The notes under the pieces are model-generated. The model saw only the letters and a program-made list of their open reading frames with translations. It searched no databases and was not told the DNA's origin. The position numbers were made by a program, and so were the translations under genes. This document shows positions 47,536 through 60,550 of a DNA stretch of 64,000 nt, one piece after another. The stretch lies in the NCBI GenBank assembly GCA_005406025.1, contig BGZK01000078.1, positions 496,001-560,000 on the forward strand, read 5' to 3'. The first letter of the stretch is position 1. Every line of letters begins with the position of its first letter. Origin of the DNA: Eumeta japonica. Lineage: Eukaryota > Arthropoda > Insecta > Lepidoptera > Psychidae.

Positions 47536-49941
47536 AATATAAAATAAATACATATAAATTTTTAGGAGAAAAAAATTAAAATTAGAAATGGTGTAAGAGT
47601 TTGGTACAATAATACAAATACATGGATGAAATAGGGAACAAATGTTAGGAAAATAAAAAAAAAACGTCCATATTCGAATGCAAAGTTGTGTCAGAATTTC
47701 GAGTCAATAGAAGGGCTACTTTTCAACTTTTGCCGCTACAAACATAACAAAGTTGAATTTTTACATACAAGGATTTGGTAAGGATACACTTCGTAATTAA
47801 ATTCATAAATTAGACAGGTGGGTGGCACGTTACCGAACGTTGCAGCCAAGCGTTTCGTTTTTTCTTCAATAGGAGATCCTTTGACGCCGAAGGTGGTTGA
47901 TCGGAAAAATGACCTGAAACCGATGCCTCCACGAGTCATTAGCGGAAGTCGCGTTTTAAAGAATAATTAATTGTACGGTTCGAGGTTTTAGTTGGAGCGA
48001 ACGCGCCCCAAAACGCTCTAAATAGCGGCCATTAGCCGGTCAAAGTAGGAAAAAAGAAGAAGTATTGTGGGTCCCCGTTACTTTTGTCGCGTTCAAATTG
48101 AAGAATGTTCATCGACGTTTTCAACAAACGGAGGCAAATGAAGACCATTCTATTATACACACAAGAATGCTGACAAACATTTTTATTTAATATAATGAAT
48201 CATCGACCGTTTTAGGACATAATCAAAAATAAAAATTATAGTGGAATAAAAGAGACACTTTTTTACTTTAAAAGACTGCTGATGGTGCAATTAATTTGAT
48301 TTTGAAATAGATTTAATTGTTAGAAATTACTTTTAAAATTTGTTATATCTTTGTTCTGTGTTGCTTATTGCTCACAATATTTTATATTCGACGAGATTTC
48401 ACTATTTGTTCGGGTATTCGTAAAACTACACGACACTATCTAGTCACAATACACAGAGAGTCAGTTAGTGACGTCTTAACATTTTTTAATTTCAGGTTTT
48501 TAAGTTGGAATTTATGCCGATTTAAAAATAAACACACTTAAATTACACAGCTATAGACTCATTAAAAAGATTTTTTATTTATGAATTTCCACCTGATCGT
48601 ACGAAATTCTGCTTAACAGTTTGACTACTCTTAGAGGATTATTATACTCTAGCAGATTACAAGGATTACTCTTAGAGTTTGCAGAAATCTCATATCGTGT
48701 TAGTCGTTTTTCTTATAACAAACTACAAAAGACTTTAATAAACACAATAATTTAAAACTGTACAGGATATAAAAAAAATAATGACTGAAATTGTGAAAAC
48801 AAAAAAGAAATTAGGCCTAAATCACACTTATTGAAGTTTAGTTACGTTGTTCAGATACCTAAATAGTCGTTAGACAATTTCGAAAATTTCTATTACAGAA
48901 AGAAACGTTTTGTATACAAAATGGAGTTTCGGTTAGAAATTTCAGGGCAAAGATGGTGTTTTCTTCGTACGTCGGTGGCGATAATGATCCCCGACGACTG
49001 CCGCCGTGGATCACGTATCGATGCAAAGACTTCGTGAATTCCTGTGAGCATTACCGAATATAACACGCAGTCGGTTTATGTAGCCTTTGACAAAAGGCGA
49101 GTGCCTGCAAAAGGCGCTATCGGCGGAGAATGTATAATGGTTTTTTTTTAAGTAGAAACATCGGAATAATTGGATTTTTTTCATAAATTTTCGTCCGATA
49201 TTGTCTGTAAATGAATGGGTTGAATTTTCGATTCGATGGAGTACTGCACAAGCATCATACATAAAATCGTGGAGTAAAAAATGTGTTCATTGTTCGAACA
49301 CTGTCCATTAAAGTGGATTATTTAAAGGGTCATGGATAGTTAACGGATTTCTGAGCTGTTTTTTGGATATTGGAGATTTGGATAGAAAATAAAGAAGGCC
49401 TGTATGAGTGGAGTATTTGTCTTAAAACACGTCTTTTATTAGAATCTATATTTTATAAATTGAAATAAATTTAGCTGTTACCGTAGAATATAACTTAATG
49501 TATGAAATAAAAATGCAAATGATCTCGGTCACTTATATATATGGCCATATCTATGCGAAGTTGTAAAAGAAGCATAAACTACACTTTTAGAATTCTTGTT
49601 TTTTAATTTTTGTACGACGTTTACTTACGCATGAGCAAATAATTTATGTACGAAATTGAATTAGGATTACACAAAAAATGTGTATTGCTTACCGTTTCAG
49701 TTAAAAACTAGTATTTGCTTATTGTGACACGTTCTTTAAAAAGTTAGGCAAATTAAATATAACGTATTTTTTAAATACACTGTTATATGTTTTGTAAAAC
49801 GTAGAAGAATATATTATTAAAAAGAATATGAAGTCGCATATTTCGTATCTGTGTTTATCAACTACATCGTTGACTACTACGATTGACAACAAATTTGCCT
49901 TGGAGCATTTACATAATATTGACAAAAAGCCATAATTTTTA
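47536..49941. other. AT-rich stretch with GC patches, no gene seen
   Basis: Patches at 47960-48035 (AGCGAACGCGCCCC, TAGCGGCCATTAGCCGG) and 48960-49020 (GGTGGCGATAATGATCCCCG) are GC-richer and could be conserved elements. Open frames up to 83 codons lack motifs. Confidence 0.4.
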
Positions 49942-50728
49942 AGTTTTATGTTTGTCTGTATGTCCTTTTATAACTCAATAATAGTTTGACTGATCGCAAC
50001 GAAAATTGGTAAACAGTAAGAATATGTGATTACGCTACAGATAGGCTATTTCGTGTCTGAATGTTTGTCTGCATGTCTCTTCATAACTTAAGAATGATTT
50101 GACCGATTGTAATGAAATTTGATATACAGTTAGAATAGGTGATTGCGCAAGCGATGAAAAATCCTTCATGAATAAGCTCTCTGAGTAAAATAGACTATTA
50201 ATAATTTTCTTTATCGTCATCTACGTATTTGAGATATAACAGATTCTATTCTTAATATTTTTCTAGTTATAGGGAACCTACGTTATCTTCAAATAATATA
50301 ACCTAAATGTTACTTTTATACTAGTATTTGTCCCGTCTAGATCGTAGCTCTGACTGGTAGCGGAGTCGAAACTCCAAACGGGACGAGGAACATAATAGAG
50401 ATTCGACAGTGGTAGAGATCTAAATCGTAATAAGGAGCAGTACCGATATCAGAATTGAGAAAAGGATTGAGGTTGATAGCGGCACTAGAACCAGAATCTG
50501 CTTAGATGAAGACCAGATTCTAAATGAAAAGCGGGACGGCAACCAGAATCGAAAGTGAGACAAATCAGCAAAGAGAGCGGCACCGGGATTAGAACCGAGA
50601 ACAGGATAACGACCACGGTCATGGCTAGGTCCGTAAATTAGTCGATATATGGAACGAAGAAATTAATTCTACATATCGCCGCGTCTCTGCCCGCGCCCAC
50701 GTGGGCGGAGTCGCGGGCGGAAGCTAGT
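49942..50728 (+). mobile_element. Helitron-like repeat, best preserved long copy
   Basis: It opens with two tandem modules starting TGTTTGTCTGNATGTC at 49949 and 50062 (period 113 bp). An AT-rich spacer follows, then a degenerate hexanucleotide core at about 50335-50620. The 3' end GTGGGCGGAGTCGCGGGCGG is at 50701-50720 with CTAG at 50724-50727. No protein is encoded. It shows the full architecture: tandem modules, hexamer core, conserved tail. Confidence 0.7.
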
Positions 50729-52019
50729 CGTCTAAAGGGCCACTTCAAACGCAAAACAGAGTCGGCGCATTCGAAGTGTCCGAAACGAACGATAAGTGAA
50801 TCAAAGGCGCACGAAGAAAACACGGAGTGCCCCGTACAAAGGGGAAGGAAAAAATTTGTAAACCGTTTCATTTTATATTGTCCATTTTTACATGCCCGTC
50901 CCCATCGACCCTCGACAAAAGCAGGCGCTGCACGGGACGTGACCGAATTTCACAACTCAAACCTTTATTATCTGGACTCGTAACGTGTCGCGTAGTTAAG
51001 TTATTAATAAGTCGCGAGCGTGTTACGAGCGTTCCTATGGTTCCTTAGGCGTGCGACTTCTACTGCGATGTCTTTGCGACGGCCCGGAAGTGGCAACACC
51101 GGGTGATCGTGACTGAAGTAATGTCTACAATAAATATTGTTGAGACGAGAAAGTTTAGAGTTCAATGATTTTATTTTATGGATTTTTGTTTTTGGGTTAG
51201 TGTTAGGATGGTAGTTTCATAAATATGTACAGAGCCTATGAAATTGAACGATACTTTGCATCAAATATATGAAATGTTTTTGTCTTTCGAATATATTCCT
51301 AAAATGGAACTAAATGTTTTTATTAGCGTACCCTGAACGGTAAGAATACGTCGAATAAGTTATAAAAATAGGATTAACGGAATCCTATTGAAGCTGAATC
51401 TTATTACAGCTGGGAATTATCATGGAAAGTATGTGTTTTTAGCTATAGTTTTATAATATGATAGTAATAAAATTATAATATACTGAGCTATATTATCATA
51501 TATAATAAGATATATTACTACAATAGCATACCATGTTACAAAATCCATAAAATGTGATATGAGAAAAAAACCTTCACTAAAATTAATTTAGATCTGACGC
51601 TCGATAAGTTATTTCCATAAATTAAAATGTAATTTTTGAAATCTGTATCTATTTTTCCATTAATATAAAGTTGTGCTTTTAAAGACAATTTCTTAAACAT
51701 GACGAGTAAAATAGTTAATTAAATAAAAAATCCTTACTAGACGTGTGAGTGATTCTGATATGTTTGGTTCTGGTTCTTTTATATTCAGATATTTTTTTTT
51801 GTGAATTTTTGTGTAATTGACTGTATTAAAAAAAATTGAAACATCGAAAATATGTATTTCAAAAATATTATGAGAGATAAATCAACATTTATGACCTACA
51901 CTTTGAGTAAAAGTTCCATTTTTATAATTTGAACAATATTCTTAATTGAGTCAAATTTAATTTTACCACATTTTACCATATAGGAATCATTTTTGTTGTA
52001 ACAGGTTTTTTTTAGCCCA
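50729..52019. other. Stretch with GC island at 50.84-51.12 kb
   Basis: The island includes TAAGTTATTAATAAGTCGCG with a TTATTAATAA palindrome and several CpGs. No supported coding frame. 51130-52019 is AT-rich and featureless. Confidence 0.35.
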
Positions 52020-52660
52020 CCACCGGGGCGTACTCTCGCTGAACGTTCTTATTTCAGGTTCGGAAGCTCTCGCGGCCCTCCGCGGGTCGGAGGCTGCTAA
52101 CGGCCGTAGTCACCAATGCGGTGACAACGTCCGGGACCGAGTGTTTAACGTGCGAGGCACGGAGCGTGTGGTGTGATTTGACTTGAGGTACGAACTTATC
52201 GGTCATGTCGCGCGCGGTTAGGAACAAAATTGGCATGTTCTGATTTTTGACAATTAGACGCTGAGCCATTATCGCCTTTTAAATTTACTCCAACCATCGC
52301 GATAATGAAGATTATTACAGTCATGAACTCGCTTTCCACTAGAAAGTTCTATACTCAGTCCGTGAAACACTTTGGCGATAGACAATTTAACATATCAGTC
52401 GTGGAGAGAAGGGGGCGCGACTGTGTCGTTCCGTAGGTAGTAATATTTAATCCCGGCCGAATTTGAGACCATCGTAATATAATATGACATCCCGTGCGTA
52501 ATCATTATTAATCACGTTCTGAATATCGTAAAATTCGCCATCCGTTAACCAATCAGGGCGAAATGTTATTTAATTCGCCGTGATGCATCGCGTTGTGTCC
52601 GGAACGTTTGTTATCCGTTTGCCAGTTATGAATGGTTTTCGGCGGGTTTCGTCTATCACG
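52020..52660. other. Long GC-richer block, candidate conserved region or exon
   Basis: About 640 bp of higher GC. It contains the second copy of the block at 28.49 kb (52100-52152). An acceptor-like CTTATTTCAG ends at about 52057 and a donor-like GAGGTACGA lies near 52188. The 130 bp between reads openly on the plus strand to a TGA just before the donor. A 71-codon minus-strand frame also spans it. Neither frame has recognisable domains. Confidence 0.35.
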
Positions 52661-52830
52661 CTATCTGAAATGATGTTGACGTACATTTTTTTTGTACGTA
52701 AACTTTTCAAATGTGGTACTCAATACTGGAAACTATTCCGTTTCTAGATTCGTCTTTTACCATAAAAAACTATTTCGACCTGACTTGAATGAGTGTCTCT
52801 TATATTTTAATTAAAACTAATCCGAATGAA

Positions 52831-53114
52831 ACAGGCCATCCATAAATTACGTCACATAATTTATAGTTTTTGCCCCGCCCCCGTCCTTGCCACAGTGGGT
52901 TTCACGTAAATGAAAACAGCAATTTTTACAATTTTTTTTTATTCAAAATACTTTAAATATTGGACGTAACAAAAAACATAAACCTTTTTTCCTTTTCGTA
53001 TTTCGGATTTGACATCACAAAACTTTTGACTTGCTCCTTGTCGCGCATTACCATATTTCGTTGACCGCCCCTCCCCTCCTGCCCCCCAACGTGTGACGTA
53101 ATATGGATGGCCCC
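52831..53114. mobile_element. MITE with ~20-bp terminal inverted repeats
   Basis: The left end GGCCATCCATAAATTACGTC (52834-52853) and the right end, reversed, GGCCATCCATATTACGTCAC agree apart from a small indel. The element is about 280 bp, has C-rich subterminal runs on the plus strand and no coding potential. Similar GGCCATCCAT..TACGTCAC ends occur on widespread insect MITEs. No clear target-site duplication was found. Confidence 0.75.
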
Positions 53115-56100
53115 AAACTGCTTTAACAATTAGCTCATTATCAGTAAAACTCATCACTCTGAGTATTCTACTAATAAACTGTTGAATAACTTAACTCTTT
53201 ACTAGTCATGAATAGAAATCATTGTTATCAAAGATGTTTTAATAGAAATTATTAAATAATCTAGACTGAAAATCTTATCCAAAGTTTGTCAAATAAAGGT
53301 CATTTTTACAAAGAGGCCTCAAAAATCACATGTATCACCTTCATGCTATTGTTAAATGTCTGCTTTGGTTAATTTATATTCGTTACTGTTTCAAGTAAAT
53401 TTGCTCATTTTGGTTACTTAAAATTATTTCTCTAGTGTACTGTAAATTTGGTATGTATGTAAGAGTTTTTCTTGGGCAGGCTATGGCAACTCTTCATCCC
53501 ATACATTGAATCTACATAGATTTATATTTATAACTATACTTCTAAACATCATTTACAAACAGTCAAACAAACTTGACATAATTTACTTCGCTACAATGAG
53601 TACATCTTTTTTCACCCTTACAATGAGTTATCACATCATTATTCATATAAATAGAGGACATGTTTGTGCAAAAGCGATCTCTGAACAAACATACTTAACA
53701 GTGATCTCGTTTCTACTAAATTGATTCTACTGTTAGTAGTTTTTTTTATCTTACCTCTACATTTTCAGTTCTGTAAGATGCACATACTACGGCATGCATA
53801 TCACAAGACTTAATAAAGGATTCCCAATTCTGTAATAGTTAATAGGGCTTGTGAAATTTTTTGCCCTTCATAATACAAGGCAATTAAATCACTTCTTATA
53901 ATATACATGCTTACCTTTCTTTATCCATTTTTTCAATCATAGATATCCGAAACCTCGGTGCCACTATCAAACCAATACAGTAGTAATGCTTTGATTTTTT
54001 TTCACGGTTCTATTGTGTATGAAATTGTTGATTTTAATCTTCAGCTGGTTGTCGACTGTGAATGGATTATTGATTGTTTATGTAAATACACGTTTTATGA
54101 GTACTTTACCTATTTTGTTGTCATTAATATCAAAAAAGGAAAATAACATAAAATCTAACAATTTTAGTAGAAAATAATAGAATTTTTTTATATATAAACA
54201 TTGGATTTTATTGAGTCATTGTTATTGTTTTATATTTAGAACTTTGACATATTTATTGTGTAAAATCTTCTCTTGTGTTTTATAAATTGTAGCACTGAAT
54301 CGGTTTATGAATTATAATTTACCATATACCAGTGTAAAAGTTGCTAGTGAAGCTGTTTGTTGACTACTATCACCAATGAACGTGGGTAGTTTTTCTCAGG
54401 AGCCAAAGGCACACTACTGGATGTCAGTTTATAAAAACATTGTGCGTTCACAAGATAATGTGTTTTATAAACATGGAATAATCTAGTAGCGCTACATTAA
54501 ATTACTACAATGTGTTCATATTGTAATATATTCATTGAATCACATAATGGCAAAACATTACTAAAAACAGTAATATTCGTTGGTATTCTTAGACAATTTT
54601 AATTTGTATTACATAAATATTTAAAATATCCTTATTTAAATATAAGGATATTCAAATAAAAATCGAAATAAAAATCGTGTGCGTGTAACCTTAAGGCGCA
54701 GTTGAAGTAAAACTTCTTTGGCTTTTATGATAGATATCACCAAAAAGATTAATTATAAAATAGTTGCATCGTTTTATAATTTATTTTCTTTGATAATGAA
54801 ATTTTGACCTTTCCGTACTTGTAAGAGCCCTTGGACCTATTAAAATATTTTTATAAATATAAATTGTAATTATATATGTACATAGAATTACATATATAAT
54901 TCAATGATGGCTAGTTATTCCAGTTAGCGAAGAAGCACTTACGTATAATTGAAAAATCTGTGTCGCTGTTTGATGCAGCAATTGCCATTCTGTTTTGTTT
55001 ACCTACTGTAAGAAATTTGGGAAAAATATGTTATTAATTATAATACAATGTTTATTTTAATAATGAAATTATAAAAATTATTGATCAGCTTTTGAATATT
55101 GGAATGATGAAATAATGAATTTTATTTTCTTATAATTAATTTCTTATAATAATTAGATTTTTAATTTTGGTACTTCAAAACTTGCAATTTTTAAACCGCA
55201 GGTCATGATTAGTTTGCTGATTTTTTGCGTTTATTTACTGATGAAGAAATGTTCCTCTGAGTCATTTATATGAGTTTTTGACAATACTTGCTTTATGTTA
55301 CAAAATTATTTATTTATTAAATTTGTTATCTTTTTTTATAAAATTTTCACACAAAAATTGTCAATTAAAATAAGCACTGTAATCACAAAGATTAAATTGC
55401 AACAAAATGTAGGCTTATAATATTTTGGGCCGTCCCACGTTATTCATGTAAATAATATCTAACTTACAGCAGTTGTATATTCGTAGTGTTACCAACTGAT
55501 GAAACAGGGCCTCTCTCAGGAAAGTGTGTTATAATAATCAACACGGTGAGCAGTCGCTGGCCAAGCGATCTTAGGAGATATGATTTCTCGCAGCCATGAT
55601 GCTGTCGTTTCTTAGCCTGACATTTATTTTATATAGATACTATAAGTATATATATCAGGTTTGTAATGAAGAGAATTTTACTTCCGTCCGAAAATTGCTA
55701 CTTCCCCTTAAAAAAGATTATGACCGTTAGTGTAACACTATGCCAGTTATTCATAGGTTCATTCCTAACCACGGACGATGAACTTTAATGAGATAATTGA
55801 AAACTGACATAAAATTCCTCTGAACACACGAACAAAAAGTTACACACACAGAAGGAAAAACATACGTACATATTTATCAGTATTAGTAAAACATTGTATG
55901 ATTTATCAGCGTACGTAATCAACTTTGATAATGACAGAACACGTAGATACACGCGCCGGTGACCGCACGCGGCTATTCTTGGCGTGTCTATGGCATTTCC
56001 ACGCCATAGACTCGGAAAGCACCGCGGGCTATACACGGTCTGGTCGTGTCGCCGCGGGCTGTCATAGCTTTTATACGTCGGCGATGGTCCGATAGCGCGG

Positions 56101-56812
56101 CATTGTGTGGGGCGAGCTTTGGCGCGACAGGCGGGTTCGCTTATTTACATTTCGCTGACAATAAAAATCGGACAAATGAAAGTATTATCATGGAGTTTCA
56201 TGAAATATTTAAAAGTTTCTTACGAAGCTCTTAGATAAATGTAAATGAGGTAACTATTGTATAATTGAAATTTCGATTTCGCAATTTCTTATTTCTCTTA
56301 TACAATTATTAATCGTGCTTAATATTTCTTATTTTGTAAGTATGCATATTATATTTAAAATAATTCTAATCATGCCGTAATATAGAAATATATGAGAATT
56401 ATGTAAATTTTGAGTATACTTTTATGTCGTCCATAGCTCGCATTAAGTTGGGACCACATTCATCTAGTTTTTCAAGTAGATACAACTTACATCTCAGCTA
56501 TTCAATTGTAGTTTTTTTGTTTTATTTGTTCGAGTTTATATTCGATTTCAGATTTCATTCAGGTTATTTCTACCCTCATGGGTTTAAATAGCCTGTATAC
56601 TGATAATGCAGCCAGCATGCTTCTCAATCGTAAGTGGTTGGTAGCTCGTAGAACTCGTTTGTCAGACAAATCAAGTTTGAATTCGTATCGCATGCATTAT
56701 ATACGCTGATAAAGCTAACGTGAGTGCTATTTGCCTATTTGCTCACCGTTAGCGTTTACAACGTAATTAAATTATGCCATTGTAATACTATTTAATATTT
56801 TCTCTTATACAT

Positions 56813-56814
<2 letters not shown>
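53115..56814. other. AT-rich stretch with hairpins and GC island at 55.92-56.16 kb
   Basis: Perfect hairpins: AATATCCTTAT arms at 54625-54635/54642-54652, and AATTATATATGTA arms at 54868-54880/54889-54901. A GAAGTAAAACTTCTTT motif near 54700 is related to the inverted repeats at 14521 and 15439. The GC island carries GTCTATGGC/GCCATAGAC arms at 55986-55994/56003-56011. No gene is supported. Confidence 0.45.

Positions 56815-56865
<51 letters not shown>
56815..56865. repeat. (AT)n microsatellite
   Basis: About 25 AT dinucleotides without interruption. Confidence 0.95.
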
Positions 56866-56871
<6 letters not shown>

Positions 56872-56899
56872 TACAGTGGAACTTCAACACCACGAAATT

Positions 56900-57535
56900 C
56901 GTATGTATAAGTATTTTTCCATGAATAAGGTTCATGTGCTATCTGGTACATTGCAACACTCCATCTGGTGGTGCTGCAGCACATAAGTTCTACATCATTC
57001 AACTGATCACAATGAAATTTGATGTACATATTATGTATTTTTTGTTAGAAATTTGTGCTATTTTTTGTGCAACTCCCCACAACCACTGCAGCGTATAAGC
57101 TTCTATACCATTTATCCAGTCACCACAGAAGTTGTCAAGTATATTTTGTAATGGATAATGTTTTTGCGCTAGCCCCTTTTTTTAAATTCGAAACCAGGTG
57201 ATGCTGCAGCTTAACAAATTCTATACCATCCAACCGATCACTATGAAAATTGATATGCTACTATATGTATACATTTATACACGGAAAACATATGCGCTAT
57301 TCATACTTGTAAAGTAAAATATTTTTCTACAATTTTTTGTAAGATATTATACAAGATAAAAACGGATCCGCGATCAGAATTGAAAATGAATGAAATCGAC
57401 ATCGAGAACAGGCGCGGCACCAGAATCGAGAGCGGGATAACGATTGGGGTTATCATTAAAGTATGGGGCGATATAAGAGATGAAGATATTCATTATGTGT
57501 CTAAACGAGCGAAGCTATGGGTAAAAGCTAGTTAG
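56900..57535 (+). mobile_element. Helitron-like repeat with three tandem modules
   Basis: Three modules with CTGCAGC anchors at about 56974, 57086 and 57204 (period 112-118 bp), each followed by TCTA.A.CATNCAAC.GATCAC. A hexanucleotide core lies at 57365-57460. The 3' end GAGCGAAGCTATGGGTAAAAGCTAGTT finishes near 57534, with CTAG at 57529-57532. Confidence 0.65.
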
Positions 57536-58840
57536 TTGGATTATAATTTCAGTAAGTGATAACAATAGATAGTGCCTTTACAGTCGGTTGGGATTGCCGA
57601 GTCTAAAAATAATAATATAAAATTTTCCCGATCTCGTTGGCTACAAAATAGTATCATGATACAAAAACATTTTTAAATATGAAATAAATAAATATATCAT
57701 TACTAGAAAAAGCATAATATGTTTGGTCGAGTCGATGGTTTACATGGAACCAGATTGTACGTCGACAATACTGAAAATTTCTGAATTCACATTAAAATGC
57801 CACATATTATGCGTATCACATGCTTGTTATTCTTCGTAGGATATCCTCTTACTATGTATACACTTTTGTGTTCTTTGAAGCGATCATAAAACTAGTTGGC
57901 ATAATTCTTCTTAGGGACGTTTTCGACAGCTTTTCGGAACGTATTCACCGTCGGTTCGGTGCTTGTGAATAGTAATTGTAAACCACTAAGCATCTTTGAT
58001 TTTCATTGATGATTATGGATGATTGATGATTGAAATAAAAAAAAATACAAGATGTAAGATCCCGACTGTACAGCGGATGCGTCATCAGTTGTACGTTTGA
58101 GTCCTTCAATAACTAATTCGTTAGCGGACTGTGTGGACGCGTTGCGGTGGTGAAGGACGACTTTGCTGCGGGGAAGCTTTTTGTGAGCTTTTTCCAAAAC
58201 TTCGGCCGAGCACGAGCTCACGTGCCATTTTCCAGTTATAACGGAGAAAAATTCTACTCTGTATTTTCTATCATTTTACGACAGCATTCTACACGCGGAC
58301 CTTTCTGGTTATCCGTTAAATCTCATTGCATCTGTCGAGTATATAGCTTTAAAACCGCCAGTTATACATGCAAAATCGTTTGTACCTGGCTCGTATCAAG
58401 TAAATATTTTTTATCGTATTTATTATATTAAATATTTTATCTTATTATTGTATTCAATAAGATGTCGTACACTATGAGTATCAGTTTCAGTAACTGCAGT
58501 CGCCAATTAATCTTCATATAAATCATGAAAAAAGCGATTACGAGTCCAAGTCTGAATTCATTGAATCAATATTATACAAAGCTACAAAATGGAGTTTCAT
58601 CACCATACATCAAATGAAATCTATGGTAGCAAGAAAATTAAAGCGCGAATATTCTCTTGACTTAAAAGTTATTGTATAACCGACATGCGCACAATATTTA
58701 AAACGATGTCATAATGAAAAAAAGAAACGGGGAAGTATCTAACACTAATATTCATGAATAGCACTATGCGCCTACTAACGCTATGAATTTACTGTGAATG
58801 TTATTTTGTATGAGAAAAATTAAGAAATAAAAATATAATT
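57536..58840. other. Non-coding stretch, no supported gene
   Basis: 57990-58035 contains clustered GATGATT/TGATTGAT words resembling Exd/Hox cofactor sites. 58040-58220 is GC-richer with overlapping frames on both strands (72 and 94 codons) but no motif. Confidence 0.4.
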
Positions 58841-58844
58841 AAGG

Positions 58845-58975
58845 GCACAGTATCGATCATGGACACAGGGGTAACGTGTAACTTAATAGGAAAAAATCAT
58901 TTGAAAAAAAGTCGTAAAAGGTTTTTTAATGTTCCTATTACAAATGGTCAGTCCCGTAAAATTTTAAGTGTGACG
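58845..58975 (+). pseudogene. Possible LTR retroelement aspartic-protease remnant
   Basis: One frame contains the retropepsin-like signature Asp-Thr-Gly at 58862-58870 within IMDTGVTCNLIG, followed by about 30 residues of Lys-rich sequence. The context resembles the N-terminal half of a gypsy-type protease. The flap and second half are not recognisable and no reverse transcriptase follows. It is a weak, isolated relic that could be coincidental. Confidence 0.35.
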
Positions 58976-60069
58976 ATATTTTTCTTTATCCTCTTACGGA
59001 TTCTCCTATCATTTCGAATGCTTTAGTATTGAGTTCAAATAATTTTTATCATATTACATAAATTATATAATTTTACCAACACATTAGCAGCGACCGTAGT
59101 TTTTTTATCATATTATAATGCAATAACACCTCTTGTGCGACAACCTTACAGAGTAATAGCTATCGATTTATTAGATCAATTTCGTTTAGCGGTTTTTATG
59201 CGATGGAGGGTCCCTGCGGCAGACTTAAGGTAAATGTTACAATATGACTGGTATCTTACGTCTCGTTTTGTTCTTCGTGATTTTTATAAAAAAAAAAGAT
59301 ACGGAGAAAATATACTTTATGGGAACTTTATTGTGTGTATAGCTAATTGATTAAACTTATGCATTATTGAGTTAGAGACATGAATTTAAAAGCAAGTAGT
59401 AAGATGTTTGGCTAATTATTTAAACACAAAATTTTTAAGGAATATTTTACAGTGTGCATCCGCTACCGCAGCTGCGATAGCAAAATATGGCACAAGATGA
59501 AAGTCAGTCAAATATACATTATTTCTATATTAGCATATATTACTCGTAAAATGAAAATTTATATGCATATGAAATTATCATACAAAAGTATGGATCAGTA
59601 ATAATGAATTAAAGGAAAAATTTTAAATTTTTCTTTTTTGATCATTTGATTCAAGTCATCTGATTTCGAAAAAGAGTGGTGGCTAAAAAACGATTCATTT
59701 ACGATTGGAGAATTAAGTTTTTTTGTAAAACTCTCTGACACAATCAACTTATGAATAAAACAAAAAAGTACAGAGGCATCAAAAATCGGATAGTATATCC
59801 AATGGGAAACTCTACTTATTTTCAAAACAGTACCCGAAGCTATTTCACGTTGGAAAAGTTACATAAATTTCCTATATTATGATTTATAAGAGAGCTCTTT
59901 CTGCTGTAAAGTAGGACGGTGCGCTAAATTTGCTTATGATTTCCCGAACTGTATTGAAAATTTAAATTTAAGATGCGCACTTGGCCCTAATTAGCTAAGG
60001 AAATAATTATGTTAGCGTCAAATAAAATCGAGGTGTAATTTCAGTGGAAAATGTTTTACGGCCATCCAT
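58976..60069. other. AT-rich stretch, no gene seen
   Basis: Decayed retroelement sequence may continue to about 59230, but nothing is identifiable. One 76-codon minus-strand frame (59595-59825) without motifs. Confidence 0.45.
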
Positions 60070-60550
60070 CTATACTTATCATAAAACACGAATTCTATCT
60101 GTTCATCCGTTAGAGTTTGAGAACCATTCGCCCGATTTACATAATTCTTCTTTTAATATGGTAGTACATTTTTTGATTAGATTTTAGTATATATTTGGTT
60201 ATACGTACGACACCTAGGACATAAGCAGCAACAAGTTTGAAGAAAAATTGCCTCCTATAGTCTGTTCTAATACTATTTAACTACTATAATACGTAACATC
60301 CAACATATTACTACACACCTATACGTACATAATAACAAATAAATACAGATATATACAGATAAGAATTAAGAGGGATAGGGGAAAAAAGGGTGATATGGAG
60401 TAAGAGGTAGAGAGAAAGGTAAAGTTAGAAAGAAAGAGTAGTAGAGTGATAGAGAGAAAGAGAGAGAGAGGGAGAAGGAAGACGTGTGAAGTCGAGAACT
60501 GAATTAAGATCGGAAGTGGAATAGGACTAAGGTTATGGGTTCGAGGTCCT
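60070..60550 (+). mobile_element. Helitron-like modular repeat, degenerate
   Basis: 5' part with ATTCTATCTGTTCATCCGTT and a CCGATTTACATAATT module. A hexanucleotide remnant (GTCGAGAACTGAATTAAGAT, then GGAAGTGG) lies at about 60490-60545. A C-free purine tract sits between them. The 107-codon minus-strand frame at 60319-60642 is the complement of that tract. Confidence 0.4.
60357..60482. repeat. C-free purine-rich tract, 126 nt
   Basis: No C over 126 nt of the plus strand and only about 16 T; the rest is A and G, ending in (GA)n-like repeats. Such tracts can form triplex DNA and give low-complexity Leu/Ser/Pro frames on the other strand. Confidence 0.85.

Noticed and set aside
57990..58035. 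Hox/Exd enhancer
   Set aside because: The GATGATT words could be simple sequence; nothing else supports an enhancer call.
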